Of a DNA stretch of 64,000 nucleotides, positions 33,248-42,124 are shown in pieces. Made by a program: the position numbers and the translations under genes. How positions within the stretch are numbered: the stretch's first letter is position 1; every line of letters begins with the position of its first letter. The stretch spans positions 3,829,937 to 3,893,936 of the forward strand of contig NZ_LR733817.1 of NCBI RefSeq assembly GCF_902506165.1, given 5' to 3'. Source of the DNA: Bosea sp. 29B (lineage in GTDB: Bacteria; Pseudomonadota; Alphaproteobacteria; Rhizobiales; Beijerinckiaceae). The notes below the pieces were generated by a model. The model saw only the letters and a program-made list of their open reading frames with translations. It did not search any database and was not told where the DNA came from.

Positions 33248-35026
33248 ATGACGCTGCCTCAGATTCTGTCTTGCTCCCTGGTCGCCGCGATGATGGCGGC
33301 CTTCGTCTGGGGCAAGCTGCGCTACGACGTGGTCGCGCTCCTGGCGCTGCTGGCAGGCGTCGCGCTCGGTGTCGTGCCGGCCAACGAAGCCTTCAAGGGC
33401 TTCTCCGACGACATCGTCATCATCGTCGCCAGCGCCCTGATCGTCAGCGCCGCGGTGGCGCGCTCCGGGCTGGTCGAGACCGCGCTCGCCCGCATCTCCC
33501 CGCTGCTGCGCTCGACGCAGGCGCAGGTCGCAGTCCTCGTTTTCGTCGTCGCCGCCATGTCGGCGATCATCAAGAATATCGGCGCGCTCGCGATGATGCT
33601 GCCGATCGCCTATCAACTTGCCCGCAAGGACGGGAAATCGCCTTCGGTCTTCCTGATGCCGATGGCCTTCGCCTCGCTGCTCGGCGGCATCGTCACGCTC
33701 GTCGGAACCTCGCCGAACGTCATCGTCGCTCGCGTGCGGCAGGAACTCGGTGGCGAGCCCTTCGCCATGTTTGACTTCACCCCGGTCGGCATCGGCATCG
33801 CGCTCGCCGGTTGCGCCTTCCTCAGCGTCGCCTACCGCTTACTGCCGAAGGATCGCCAGGGCTCGCGCTCGCTCGACCAGGCCGTCGACATCAAGGATTA
33901 CGTCACCGAGGCGCGCCTGCCCGAGAAGGGGCCGCTCACAGGCAAGACGGTTGCCGACCTCAGGAGGCCGGGCGATGGCGAAGTCGAGGTCGTCGCGATC
34001 TTGCGCGATGGCGAGCGCCGCCGGGCGCCGCTGCCCGATGCCAGCCTGCGCGCCGGCGATATCCTGTTGCTGCGCGGCGAGCCCAAGGCGTTGGAGCGGG
34101 TTGTCGCCGCGGGCGAACTCGAGCTCACCGGTCAGCATCGCTCGACGCAGAAGGAAGGCTCGCTCGATCCCGCGCGAACCGGCGAGGCGATCGTCACGCA
34201 AGGCTCGCTGCTTGAGGGATTGAGCGCTGCCGAGATCGACCTGCACGCGCGCTTCCACATCAACCTGCTCGGCATCAGCCGCGCCGGCGAGCGTTTCACC
34301 GAGCGCCTGCGCGATATCCGCCTGCGCGCCGGCGATGTCGTGCTGCTGCAGGGCGACGAGGACCTGCTGCCCGAGCGCCTGCGCGAGCTCGGGCTGCTGC
34401 CGCTGGCGGCGCGCAGCCTTCAGCTCGGCAGCACGCGGCGCCGCTTCGTCACCGGCACGATCGTCGCCGCCACGGTCACCGTCGTCGCGCTCGGTCTGCT
34501 GCCGGTGGCGATCGCCTTCTTCGCCGCTGCGGTGCTCCTGCTGGTGACCCGCGCCTTGACCTTGCGCGATGCCTATGAGTCGGTCGAAGCGCCCATCCTA
34601 GTGATGCTGGCGGCGCTGATCCCGGTCAGCGACAGCTTGCGCGTCACCGGGGCGACCGACGTCTTCGCGGGCCTGCTGGCGCAGGTCGGCGCCGGCCTGC
34701 CCGGCTGGGGGGCTGTCGGGTTGATGCTGATCGCCGCCATGGCGGTGACGCCCTTCCTCAACAATGCCGCGACGGTGCTAGTGATGGCGCCGATCGGCGC
34801 CGGCTTCGCCAAGACGCTCGGCTACAATCCCGATGCCTTCCTGATGGCGGTCGCGATCGGCGCGGCCTGCGACTTCCTCACCCCGATCGGCCACCAGTGC
34901 AACACGCTGGTGATGGGGCCGGGCGGCTATCGCTTCGGCGACTATGCGCGGCTCGGCGCGCCCTTGTCCCTGCTGGTGATCCTGCTCGCGGTGCCGCTGA
35001 TCATCTTCGTCTGGCCGCTGCGCTGA
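33248..35026 (+). CDS. SLC13/DASS-type permease with two TrkA-C (RCK_C) domains
   Basis: A 592-residue transporter of the citrate/sulfate permease (SLC13, CitMHS) superfamily. N-terminal helices (to about residue 200) include IKNIGALAMMLPIAYQLAR and TLVGTSPNVIVARV. A cytoplasmic insert (about 215-395) holds two TrkA-C modules, recognised by paired LRAGDILLLRGE and LRAGDVVLLQGDE. C-terminal helices include PFLNNAATVLVMAPIG and CDFLTPIGHQCNTLV. The paired SPN/TPIGHQ signatures are typical of the ion-coupled oxyanion or carboxylate carriers. TTG 33239 is an alternative start; ATG 33248 is preferred, both with weak ribosome sites. Sulfate, or a dicarboxylate, is the likely substrate class. Confidence 0.88.
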   Translation: MTLPQILSCSLVAAMMAAFVWGKLRYDVVALLALLAGVALGVVPANEAFKGFSDDIVIIVASALIVSAAVARSGLVETALARISPLLRSTQAQVAVLVFVVAAMSAIIKNIGALAMMLPIAYQLARKDGKSPSVFLMPMAFASLLGGIVTLVGTSPNVIVARVRQELGGEPFAMFDFTPVGIGIALAGCAFLSVAYRLLPKDRQGSRSLDQAVDIKDYVTEARLPEKGPLTGKTVADLRRPGDGEVEVVAILRDGERRRAPLPDASLRAGDILLLRGEPKALERVVAAGELELTGQHRSTQKEGSLDPARTGEAIVTQGSLLEGLSAAEIDLHARFHINLLGISRAGERFTERLRDIRLRAGDVVLLQGDEDLLPERLRELGLLPLAARSLQLGSTRRRFVTGTIVAATVTVVALGLLPVAIAFFAAAVLLLVTRALTLRDAYESVEAPILVMLAALIPVSDSLRVTGATDVFAGLLAQVGAGLPGWGAVGLMLIAAMAVTPFLNNAATVLVMAPIGAGFAKTLGYNPDAFLMAVAIGAACDFLTPIGHQCNTLVMGPGGYRFGDYARLGAPLSLLVILLAVPLIIFVWPLR

Positions 35027-35057
35027 ACGGGGCATTCGCGGACATCGAAACGGGCCA

Positions 35058-35074
35058 GGAGAAAATAATTCTCC
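35058..35074. terminator. Small hairpin after the SLC13-type gene
   Basis: GGAGAA (35058-35063) and TTCTCC (35069-35074) pair around AATAA, 32 bases after the stop. The rest of the 187-base gap up to the next gene shows no further structure I can support, apart from presumably housing its promoter. Confidence 0.3.
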
Positions 35075-35213
35075 GCGGAGCGTTTCCATGGAGAGCAGTT
35101 CTGCTGTTCTGGCGGCGCAATATGGACGTATCTGGCTTCCCGCAAGTTGCCGCGGTGCTTATGTAAGCGGCAGATATCTTCAGCCGCACTGCGGCGATTG
35201 ACGAGTTCCCATC

Positions 35214-36581
35214 ATGACCACAGTGACGTCCCGAGCCGGCGCGGCGACCGCCGGCGCTAAGCCGTTCTATGCCAGCTTCGGTTTCCAGGTCCTGGCGGCC
35301 ATGGTGATCGGGCTCGTGCTCGGCTGGATCGCCCGCAATATCGGCCCGGACGCGGCCGGGCAGCCTAACGCCCTGACCACGACGCTCGCGACGACCGGCT
35401 CGATCTTCGTGCAACTGCTGCAGGCGCTGGTGCCGCCGCTGATCTTCACTGCGATCGTCGCCTCGATCAGCAATCTCCGCCAGCTCTCCAACGCCGCCGC
35501 CCTGGTCTGGCAGACGCTGCTCTGGTTCGCGCTCACCGCTTTCATCGCCGTCCTGATCGGCATCGCGCTCGGCCTGATCATTCAGCCCGGCATCAATTCC
35601 GGCGTGCTTGCCGCCAGCGCCAAGGCGCCGGGCTCGGTCGGTTCCTGGCTCGACTTCCTGAAGGGCCTCGTCCCCGCCAACATGCTCGGCCTGCAGGCCT
35701 CGACCCGGATCGATGGCGGTGCGGCGACGACGCGGCTCGGCTTCAACGTGCTGCAGCTGCTGGTGATCTCGATCGTCGTCGGCGTCGCGGCGCTGAAGGT
35801 CGGCGAGCGCGCCAACAGCTTCCTTGCCTTCAACGAGTCGCTGCTGGCGATCACGCGCAAGATCCTGTGGTGGGTGATCCGGCTGACGCCGATCGGCACG
35901 ATCGGCCTGCTCGGCAATGCCGTCGCTCAATATGGCTGGCAGACCCTGCAGCAGCTCTCCTGGTACGCCTTTGCGATCTATCTCGGCCTCGCGATCGTGC
36001 TGCTGATCGTCTACCCGGCGCTGCTCGTCCTGCATGGGCTCTCGCCGCTGCGCTTCTTCGCCGGCGCCTGGCCGGCGATCCAGCTCGCCTTCGTCTCGCG
36101 CTCCTCGGTCGGCACCTTGCCGGTGACCGAGGCCGTGACCGAGAAGAGCCTCGGCGTGCCCCGCGAATACGCCGCCTTCGCCGTGCCGCTGGGCGCTACC
36201 ACCAAGATGGATGGCTGCGCCGCGATCTATCCGGCGATCTCGGCGATCTTCGTCGCGCAGTTCTACGGCGTCCCGCTCGGCATCCAGGAATATGTGCTGA
36301 TCGCCTTCGTCTCGGTGATCGGCTCGGCCGCGACCGCGGGCCTCACCGGCGCGACGGTGATGCTGACGCTGACCTTGTCGACGCTCGGCCTGCCGCTCGC
36401 CGGCGTCGGCCTGCTGCTGGCGATCGACCCGATTCTCGACATGGGCCGCACCGCTGTGAACGTCGCCGGCCAGGCGCTGGTGCCGACCATCGTCGCCAAG
36501 CGGCAGGGCATGCTCGATCAGGCGCAATATGATCGCGCCGGGGATATCGAAGCGATCGAGGCCGGGGCGCAGACGGCCTGA
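35214..36581 (+). CDS. Dicarboxylate/amino acid:cation symporter (DAACS family)
   Basis: A 455-residue secondary transporter of the GltP/DctA family with about eight helices and two re-entrant hairpins. The first hairpin signature reads SRSSVGTLPVTEAVTE, where the family consensus is SSSAATLP, and the NMDGT-like site reads PLGATTKMDGCAAIYPAISA. Asn of NMDG is Lys here, which is unusual at the sodium-site region and could mean proton rather than sodium coupling. The C-terminal DPILDMGRTAVNVAGQALVP matches the substrate-binding helix. It likely takes up glutamate, aspartate or C4-dicarboxylates. It converges with the MOSC gene with 9 bases between. Confidence 0.9.
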   Translation: MTTVTSRAGAATAGAKPFYASFGFQVLAAMVIGLVLGWIARNIGPDAAGQPNALTTTLATTGSIFVQLLQALVPPLIFTAIVASISNLRQLSNAAALVWQTLLWFALTAFIAVLIGIALGLIIQPGINSGVLAASAKAPGSVGSWLDFLKGLVPANMLGLQASTRIDGGAATTRLGFNVLQLLVISIVVGVAALKVGERANSFLAFNESLLAITRKILWWVIRLTPIGTIGLLGNAVAQYGWQTLQQLSWYAFAIYLGLAIVLLIVYPALLVLHGLSPLRFFAGAWPAIQLAFVSRSSVGTLPVTEAVTEKSLGVPREYAAFAVPLGATTKMDGCAAIYPAISAIFVAQFYGVPLGIQEYVLIAFVSVIGSAATAGLTGATVMLTLTLSTLGLPLAGVGLLLAIDPILDMGRTAVNVAGQALVPTIVAKRQGMLDQAQYDRAGDIEAIEAGAQTA

Positions 36582-36590
36582 CGTCGCCCG

Positions 36591-37097
36591 TTACAGGCTG
36601 GTTGCGGGGAGCCGCTCCAGCCTGTCGCCGATCACGATGGTTCCGCTTTCGATGACCTGTGCCGTGATGCCGCCATGGCCGCGCACGGCGTTGTAACCAC
36701 CCTGGCCGAGAACCTCCTCCATCCGTGAGCAGGGATGGCATTCGCCGGTCCATTCCAGCACGGCCTCGCCAAGCGAGAAGCGGTGGTTCTTCAGGGCGAA
36801 CAGATTGATGCCGGCCACGATGATATTGCGTCGGAGCAGATCGGCCGCGACCGTGGCGAGGCCAAGGTGGCTGGCGATGGCGGCAAGATGTTCCTGCTGG
36901 ATCACGGTGACGTGACGCGCCCCGCCGGTGCGGCTGCTGTAGTGATCGCCGATCAGGCCTTGCCTTTCGTCCAGCGTTGCCAGGTCGGTGACTGTCATGA
37001 CGGCGCGTCGTGCCGGTCTGAGACCGATCCAGACGATGCGGCCCAGTCGTATGGGAGCTTCAGTCAGGCGTGCGAGCGGCGAGGTGGGGTTGAGCAT
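36591..37097 (-). CDS. MOSC-domain protein
   Basis: A 168-residue stand-alone MOSC domain, the beta-barrel module found at the C-terminus of molybdenum-cofactor sulfurases and in YiiM-type proteins. The conserved cysteine is in GECHPCSRMEEVLG (about 123-136), and GINLFALKNHRFSLGEAVLEW is the typical preceding strand pair. MOSC proteins carry or transfer persulfide sulfur or reduce N-hydroxylated bases with Moco. The ATG at 37097 is preferred over the longer frame. It follows the ASCH gene by 4 bases and cysK two genes upstream, on one transcript. That placement hints at sulfur handling starting from cysteine; this is inference. Confidence 0.85.
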   Translation of the reverse strand: MLNPTSPLARLTEAPIRLGRIVWIGLRPARRAVMTVTDLATLDERQGLIGDHYSSRTGGARHVTVIQQEHLAAIASHLGLATVAADLLRRNIIVAGINLFALKNHRFSLGEAVLEWTGECHPCSRMEEVLGQGGYNAVRGHGGITAQVIESGTIVIGDRLERLPATSL

Positions 37098-37101
37098 CAG
37101 G

Positions 37102-37677
37102 TTAGGATCCCGGCCCGAGGCGCGACAGCAGAGCTTCGCCGCGCGGAGAGAGCCGATAGCCGACATCGAGGCTTTCAGTCAGCCCCAGCGCCTTGAGCTT
37201 GCGGACATCCTGCTTGAAGGGCAGCACGTCGCGGCCGAGCAAGGCGGCGAGCTCCAGCGCGCGACGTCCCGGATGGGTCGCGATCACCCGCAATGTGACA
37301 TGTGTCCAGCGGCGGCGGGCATCGAACCTGCCGAGGCGAGCGATCAACTCGCTCGTTTCGACTTCGGTTAGCTCCCCCGCAAAGCGCAAGGCTTCGCGTG
37401 GATCGGGGCCGGCGAGACAAATGCGGATGCGGTAGAGGCTGCCCTCGCGGCCGGTCAGCGCGGCGAGCGCAGCTTCGCGCGTTTCGAAGCCAGCGGCCCT
37501 CGCATCGGCCGCATCGAGCTGGTCTTCCGTGATCCGCTGGACCGCATCGATGGCGAGCTGGCCGATCGCGGTCAGCAACGTGCCGCCGCTCTTGACGCTG
37601 GGCCGGCGCCAGCGGCGCAGTACCTGCGTGATGTTGCCCTCGGCGATGCCCTGGAGCGTGCGCCGATCGAGCAGCAC
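37102..37677 (-). CDS. ASCH-domain protein with C-terminal winged-helix-like region
   Basis: A 191-residue protein, start codon GTG at 37677. The N-terminal half (LQGIAEGNITQVLRRWRRP, then GTLLTAIGQLAIDAVQ) fits the ASCH (PUA-related, RNA- or nucleotide-binding) fold. The last 60 residues (GRRALELAALLGRDVLPFKQ, then DVRKLKALGLTESLDVGYRL) look like a winged helix. The gene lies 4 bases after the cysK stop and 4 before the MOSC start, so all three are coupled. The family assignment rests on remembered sequence pattern; no function is established. An RNA-binding or DNA-binding regulator of the operon is one possibility. Confidence 0.65.
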   Translation of the reverse strand: MLLDRRTLQGIAEGNITQVLRRWRRPSVKSGGTLLTAIGQLAIDAVQRITEDQLDAADARAAGFETREAALAALTGREGSLYRIRICLAGPDPREALRFAGELTEVETSELIARLGRFDARRRWTHVTLRVIATHPGRRALELAALLGRDVLPFKQDVRKLKALGLTESLDVGYRLSPRGEALLSRLGPGS

Positions 37678-37681
37678 GGCG

Positions 37682-38725
37682 TCAGGCCAGTACCTTGGCG
37701 AGCACGTCCTTCAGCCCGCCATCGCGCTCCAGCCAGCCAGGCACCGGCAGGTTCTTCGAGCGCAGGAACTCGGGATTGAACAGCTTCGACTGATAGCGCG
37801 TGCCGTAGTCGCAGAGGATGGTCACGATGGTGTGGCCGGGGCCCATCTCCTTCGCCAGCCGGATCGCGCCAGCGACGTTGATGCCGGAGGAGCCGCCGAG
37901 GCAGAGGCCCTCTTCCTCCAGCAGCTGGAAGCAGAGCGGAATCGCCTCCTCGTCCGGGATCTGGAAGGCGACGTCGATCGGCGCGCCCTCAATGTTTTTG
38001 GTGATCCGGCCCTGGCCGATGCCCTCGGTGATCGAGGAACCCTCGGCCTTGAGTTCGCCGGTGGTGTAATAGGCGTAGAGCGCTGCACCCATCGGGTCGG
38101 CGAGGGCGATCCGGATCTTCGGATTGAAGCCCTTGAGCGCGATCGCGACGCCGGCGAGCGTGCCGCCGGTACCGACCGCGCTGACGAAGCCGTCGACCTT
38201 GCCGTCGGTCTGCTGCCAGATCTCAGGGCCGGTCGTTTCGATATGGCCCTGGCGGTTGGCGACATTGTCGAACTGGTTGGCCCAGATCGCGCCGTTCGGC
38301 TCGGTTCTCGCCAGCTCCTCGGCAAGGCGGCCCGAGACCTTCACATAGTTGTTCGGGTTGACGTAGCCGACAGCCGCCACTTCGACCAGCGTCGCGCCGG
38401 CGAGCCGCAGCATGTCCTTCTTTTCCTGGCTCTGCGTCTCCGGAATGACGATCACCGAGCGATAGCCGAGCGCATTGCCGACCAGTGCGAGACCGATGCC
38501 GGTGTTGCCGGCCGTGCCCTCGACGATGACCCCGCCGGGCCGCAGCGCGCCGCTCTTTTCGGCGTCGCGGATGATGGCGAGCGCGGCGCGGTCCTTGACC
38601 GACTGGCCGGGGTTCATGAACTCGGCCTTGCCGAGGATCTCGCAGCCGGTTTCCTGCGAGGCACGCTTCAATTTGATCAGGGGTGTGTTGCCGATCGCTT
38701 CGACGACGCCGTTGCGGATAGTCAT
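37682..38725 (-). CDS. cysK: Cysteine synthase (O-acetylserine sulfhydrylase)
   Basis: A 347-residue PLP enzyme that makes cysteine from O-acetylserine and sulfide. The PLP lysine is K44 in NPGQSVKDRAAL, the phosphate and substrate loops are GTAGNTGIGLAL and VGTGGTLAGVAIAL, and GLCLGGSSGINVAGAIRLA closes the fold. It is longer than E. coli CysK (323) because of a C-terminal extension after TRYQSKLFNPEFL, seen in the alphaproteobacterial form. The ATG at 38725 has GGAG upstream. It is the first gene of a three-gene operon with ASCH and MOSC genes and diverges from an RNA methyltransferase gene across 80 bases. Confidence 0.93.
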   Translation of the reverse strand: MTIRNGVVEAIGNTPLIKLKRASQETGCEILGKAEFMNPGQSVKDRAALAIIRDAEKSGALRPGGVIVEGTAGNTGIGLALVGNALGYRSVIVIPETQSQEKKDMLRLAGATLVEVAAVGYVNPNNYVKVSGRLAEELARTEPNGAIWANQFDNVANRQGHIETTGPEIWQQTDGKVDGFVSAVGTGGTLAGVAIALKGFNPKIRIALADPMGAALYAYYTTGELKAEGSSITEGIGQGRITKNIEGAPIDVAFQIPDEEAIPLCFQLLEEEGLCLGGSSGINVAGAIRLAKEMGPGHTIVTILCDYGTRYQSKLFNPEFLRSKNLPVPGWLERDGGLKDVLAKVLA

Positions 38726-38805
38726 GTCAGGCAACTCCAGCCATTTCCCTGTCGCTCGGCACCTGATAGGCCAAACCCGCAATCACGTCACGAGCCCAGC
38801 ACCCT

Positions 38806-40062
38806 ATGTCCGCCCTCGCCATGAATGAAACGCTCACGATCGCGCGGCTCGGCCAGCGCGGCGACGGCGTCGCCGACACGGCGGACGGTCAGGTCTTCGT
38901 GCCGTTCGCGCTGCCGGGCGAAAACGTGCGGGCCGTGCGCGATGGCGACAGGGCGCAGATGGTCGAGATCCTGACGCCTTCGGCTTCGCGCATCGCCGCG
39001 ATTTGCCCGCTCTTCACCCGCTGCGGTGGCTGCGCCGTGCAGCATATGGGTGAGGGCCTCTATGCCGAATGGAAGCGCCAGCAGGTGATAACGGCGCTGT
39101 CACGTGCCGGGCTGGAAACCGAAGTCGCTCCGCTCCTCGATGCGCATGGCGCTGGCCGCAGGCGCGTCACCTTCCATGCCCGCCGCGAGGATGATGGCAT
39201 GCGCGTCGGCTTCATGGCGGCGAGGACCCATGATCTGGTCGAGGTCGAGGCCTGCCCGGTGCTGGCACCGGGGCTGGAGCGGGCGCCCGTCGTGGCGCAG
39301 CTCCTGGCCAACCGCCTGCGCTCCTCGAACAAGCCGCTCGATATCCAGCTCACCGCCTCGCAGGCCGGGCTCGACGTCGATATTCGCGGCCACGGCCCGG
39401 CGGGTGACAGCTTGCGCCGGGCCCTGACCGAGGCGGCCGAGCGGCTCGATCTCGCCCGCCTCGCCATGCATGGTGAGATCATCGTGGAGCGGCGTGCGCC
39501 CTTCCAGTTGATGGGCATGGCGACGGTGACGCCGGGGCCCGGCGGCTTCCTGCAGGCGACCGCGGAGGGCGAGGCGACCCTGTCACGCCTGGTGCTGGAA
39601 GCGATCCCGAGGGCGAAGCGCGTCGCCGATCTCTTCGCCGGCTGCGGCCCGTTCAGCGTCCGGCTTGCCGATAAGGCGCAGGTTTGCGCCTTCGAGAGCG
39701 ACAAGGCCGCGATCCAGGCGCTGAGCCGGGCCGCCAACCATACGCAAGGGCTGAAGCCGGTCGCGGTCGAGCAGCGCGATCTCTTCCGCCGGCCACTGCT
39801 GGAGCATGAGCTCAACGGCTTCGACGCGGTCGTGCTCGACCCGCCGCGCGCCGGTGCGGAAGCGCAGGTCAAGCGGCTTGCGGCGTCGAAGGTACCTTTG
39901 GTGGCTTATGTCTCCTGCGATGTCGGCAGCTTCGCCCGCGATGCGGCGCTTTTGGTCGCAGGCGGCTATGCGCTTGAGCGCGTGACGCCGGTCGATCAGT
40001 TCCGCTATTCCGCCCATATCGAACTCGTCGGCGTCTTCCGAAAGAGCGCCGGCCGCAAGTGA
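38806..40062 (+). CDS. RNA m5U methyltransferase, RlmD/TrmA family
   Basis: A 418-residue SAM-dependent uracil-C5 methyltransferase. The N-terminal TRAM-like domain is about 1-60. A [4Fe-4S] cluster is expected from C-x5-C-x2-C in CPLFTRCGGC and a later CPVLAP cysteine. The SAM motif is VADLFAGCGPFSVRLA, and the catalytic site is VSCDVGSFARD with the nucleophilic cysteine. Likely targets are U in 23S rRNA. The start may also be ATG 38821. It is followed after 19 bases by the FAD-oxidase gene, giving a probable three-gene operon with DUF4166. In related genomes this gene often follows dxs-tlyA; here it is 7 kb away on the other strand. Confidence 0.9.
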   Translation: MSALAMNETLTIARLGQRGDGVADTADGQVFVPFALPGENVRAVRDGDRAQMVEILTPSASRIAAICPLFTRCGGCAVQHMGEGLYAEWKRQQVITALSRAGLETEVAPLLDAHGAGRRRVTFHARREDDGMRVGFMAARTHDLVEVEACPVLAPGLERAPVVAQLLANRLRSSNKPLDIQLTASQAGLDVDIRGHGPAGDSLRRALTEAAERLDLARLAMHGEIIVERRAPFQLMGMATVTPGPGGFLQATAEGEATLSRLVLEAIPRAKRVADLFAGCGPFSVRLADKAQVCAFESDKAAIQALSRAANHTQGLKPVAVEQRDLFRRPLLEHELNGFDAVVLDPPRAGAEAQVKRLAASKVPLVAYVSCDVGSFARDAALLVAGGYALERVTPVDQFRYSAHIELVGVFRKSAGRK

Positions 40063-40081
40063 TCAGGTTTCCGGAGGCAGG

Positions 40082-41488
40082 ATGAGCGCGTCCGTTATCG
40101 AAGCTCTGGCCGGCATCGTCGGTGCCAGGAACGTCATCACCGACGCCGACGCGATGGTGCCTTACCTCAAGGAGCCCCGCGGTCTCTTCCACGGCAAGGC
40201 GCAGGCTGTGGTCCGGCCGGGCTCCGTCGCCGAGGTCTCGGCCGTGATGAAATGGGCGAGCGAGACCGGCACGACGGTGGTGCCGCAAGGTGGCAATACC
40301 GGCATGGTCGGCGGCCAGGTCCCGGTCGCAGAAGGCAGGGAGATCATCCTGTCGCTGCAGCGGCTCGACAGGATCCGTTCGGTCGATGCCGCCGGCGACA
40401 CCATGACCGTCGAGGCCGGTGTCATTCTGCAGAAGGCGCAGGAGGCGGCCGAGGCGGCTGGGCGGCTCTTCCCGCTCTCGCTCGCCTCGGAAGGCTCCTG
40501 CACGGTCGGCGGCAATCTCTCGTCCAATGCCGGCGGCACGGCGGTGATCGCTTATGGCAACGCCCGCGAGCTCTGCCTCGGCCTCGAGGTCGTCCTCGCC
40601 GATGGCCGCGTCTGGAACGGCTTGCGCCAGCTCCGCAAGGACAACACCGGCTACGACCTCAAGAACCTCTTCATCGGCTCGGAGGGCACGCTCGGGATCA
40701 TCACTGCTGCCGTGCTGAAGCTCTTCCCGCTGCCGGCGGCGCGCGCCACCGCCTTTCTTGCCGTGCCTGATCCGGAAGCCGCGCTTGCGCTCCTGAACAA
40801 GGCCAAGGCCAGCGCCGGCGGCACGCTCACCACCTTCGAGATCATGCCGCGCATCGGCCTCGATTTCGTCGTCCGCCATGCCAGCGGCGCGCGCGACCCG
40901 CTGTCCGAGCCGTCGCCCTGGTACGTGCTGATGGAGGTCTCGGCCCAGGTCGAATCCGGACTCACCGACGCGGTCGAGACCTTCCTCGGCGAAGCCTTGG
41001 AAGAGGGGCTCGTCACCGATGCCGTGCTTGCCGGCTCGCTCGGCCAGCGCGCCGATCTCTGGAAGTTGCGCGAGATGCTCTCGGAGGTGCAGACCCATGA
41101 GGGCGGCTCGATCAAGCACGATGTCTCGGTGCCGATCCAGGCGACGCCGGAATTCCTCAAGCGCGCCATCGCCAAGGTCGAGGCGCTGGTGCCGGGCTGC
41201 CGGCCGGTGCCCTTCGGCCATCTCGGCGACGGCAACATCCATTTCAACGTCAGCCAGCCGGTCGGCGCCGACAAGGCCGCCTATCTCGCCGGCTGGGGTG
41301 TGATGAACGAGGCCGTGCACGCCATCGTCACCGAGCTCAAGGGCTCGATCTCGGCCGAGCATGGCATCGGCCGCCTCAAGCGCTCACTCCTGCCCGGCGT
41401 CAAGGACCCGGTCGAGCTCGACTTGATGCGGACGGTGAAGGCGGCGCTCGATCCCAGGGGCGTGCTCAATCCCGGCTCGGTGCTGTAG
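40082..41488 (+). CDS. FAD-linked 2-hydroxyacid dehydrogenase (D-2-hydroxyglutarate / D-lactate type)
   Basis: A 468-residue flavoprotein of the VAO/PCMH family. The PCMH FAD domain has VVPQGGNTGMVGG and the SEGSCTVGGNLSSNAGG loop, and the catalytic cap domain carries the metal-binding histidines in PFGHLGDGNIHFN and SAEHGIGRLKR. Members oxidise D-2-hydroxyglutarate, D-lactate or glycolate and pass electrons to a quinone or ETF. The absence of glcE/glcF genes argues against a glycolate oxidase subunit, and YDLKNLFIGSEGTLGIIT fits the D2HGDH-like branch. GGAGG precedes the ATG. It lies in one operon with the methyltransferase and DUF4166 genes. Confidence 0.9.
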   Translation: MSASVIEALAGIVGARNVITDADAMVPYLKEPRGLFHGKAQAVVRPGSVAEVSAVMKWASETGTTVVPQGGNTGMVGGQVPVAEGREIILSLQRLDRIRSVDAAGDTMTVEAGVILQKAQEAAEAAGRLFPLSLASEGSCTVGGNLSSNAGGTAVIAYGNARELCLGLEVVLADGRVWNGLRQLRKDNTGYDLKNLFIGSEGTLGIITAAVLKLFPLPAARATAFLAVPDPEAALALLNKAKASAGGTLTTFEIMPRIGLDFVVRHASGARDPLSEPSPWYVLMEVSAQVESGLTDAVETFLGEALEEGLVTDAVLAGSLGQRADLWKLREMLSEVQTHEGGSIKHDVSVPIQATPEFLKRAIAKVEALVPGCRPVPFGHLGDGNIHFNVSQPVGADKAAYLAGWGVMNEAVHAIVTELKGSISAEHGIGRLKRSLLPGVKDPVELDLMRTVKAALDPRGVLNPGSVL

Positions 41489-41491
41489 CGC

Positions 41492-42124
41492 ATGAGCGAG
41501 CGCCGGCCGGTCTTCCAGGAGGTGCTCGGCGAGGACTGGCACCGGCTCGGCGAGGTCATCTGGCGTCACTACTTCCTGCGGTCGTTCAGCGATGATTACA
41601 TCTGCGTCAAAGGGGTGATGCACGAAGTCGAGCACAGTGCCTTCGCCCGGCTGCTGCTGCCCTTCGCCCGGATCGTCGGCGCGCTGGTGCCCTATCGCGG
41701 CCGCGACGTGCCGATCGAAGTCCACTACACCGCGCAGCCGGGCGACGGGACATTGCATTGGAACCGCGTATTCCATTTTGCCGGTCGCAAGCCTTTTCAC
41801 TTCCGCTCGCACATGCAGCAGACCGGAGCGAACCGCGTCATCGAGTTCGTCCGCTTCGGCGTCGGCATGCGCCTCAGGGTGACGGCGGAAGAGGGGGCCC
41901 TGGTCTTCCGCGACGAAGGCTATGTCTGGCGGCTCTTCGGTCACGACTTGCCGCTGCCCGTCGGTCTTCTCCTCGGCACCGGCTATATCGAGGAACTGCC
42001 GATCGACGAGCGCAGTTTCAGCATGCGGATGACGCTGAAGCATCCGCTGTTCGGCGAGCTGTTCCGCTATAGCGGTGTCTTTGCGCTGCCGGACGAGGAC
42101 GTGCCCCTGGGCGGGAGTGCCTAG
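41492..42124 (+). CDS. DUF4166-domain protein
   Basis: A 210-residue protein matching what I recall of DUF4166: FQEVLGEDWHRLGEVIWRHY at the start, the VHYTAQPGDGTLHWNRVFHF strand pair, and a C-terminal HPLFGELFRYSGVF. Function is unknown; the domain is also found fused to saccharopine-dehydrogenase-like or SDR proteins, suggesting a small-molecule role. The gene starts 3 bases after the FAD-oxidase stop, so translation is coupled, and its stop overlaps the stop of the convergent AGE gene (shared CTAG). No signal peptide or membrane segment is apparent. Confidence 0.8.
   Translation: MSERRPVFQEVLGEDWHRLGEVIWRHYFLRSFSDDYICVKGVMHEVEHSAFARLLLPFARIVGALVPYRGRDVPIEVHYTAQPGDGTLHWNRVFHFAGRKPFHFRSHMQQTGANRVIEFVRFGVGMRLRVTAEEGALVFRDEGYVWRLFGHDLPLPVGLLLGTGYIEELPIDERSFSMRMTLKHPLFGELFRYSGVFALPDEDVPLGGSA

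Noticed and set aside
35001..36527. A 508-codon minus-strand frame antisense to the DAACS carrier
   Set aside because: It is highly charged low-complexity sequence mirroring hydrophobic codons of the real membrane protein.
40082..41488. Glycolate oxidase subunit GlcD
   Set aside because: No glcE or glcF genes are adjacent; the companion genes are an RNA methyltransferase and DUF4166.
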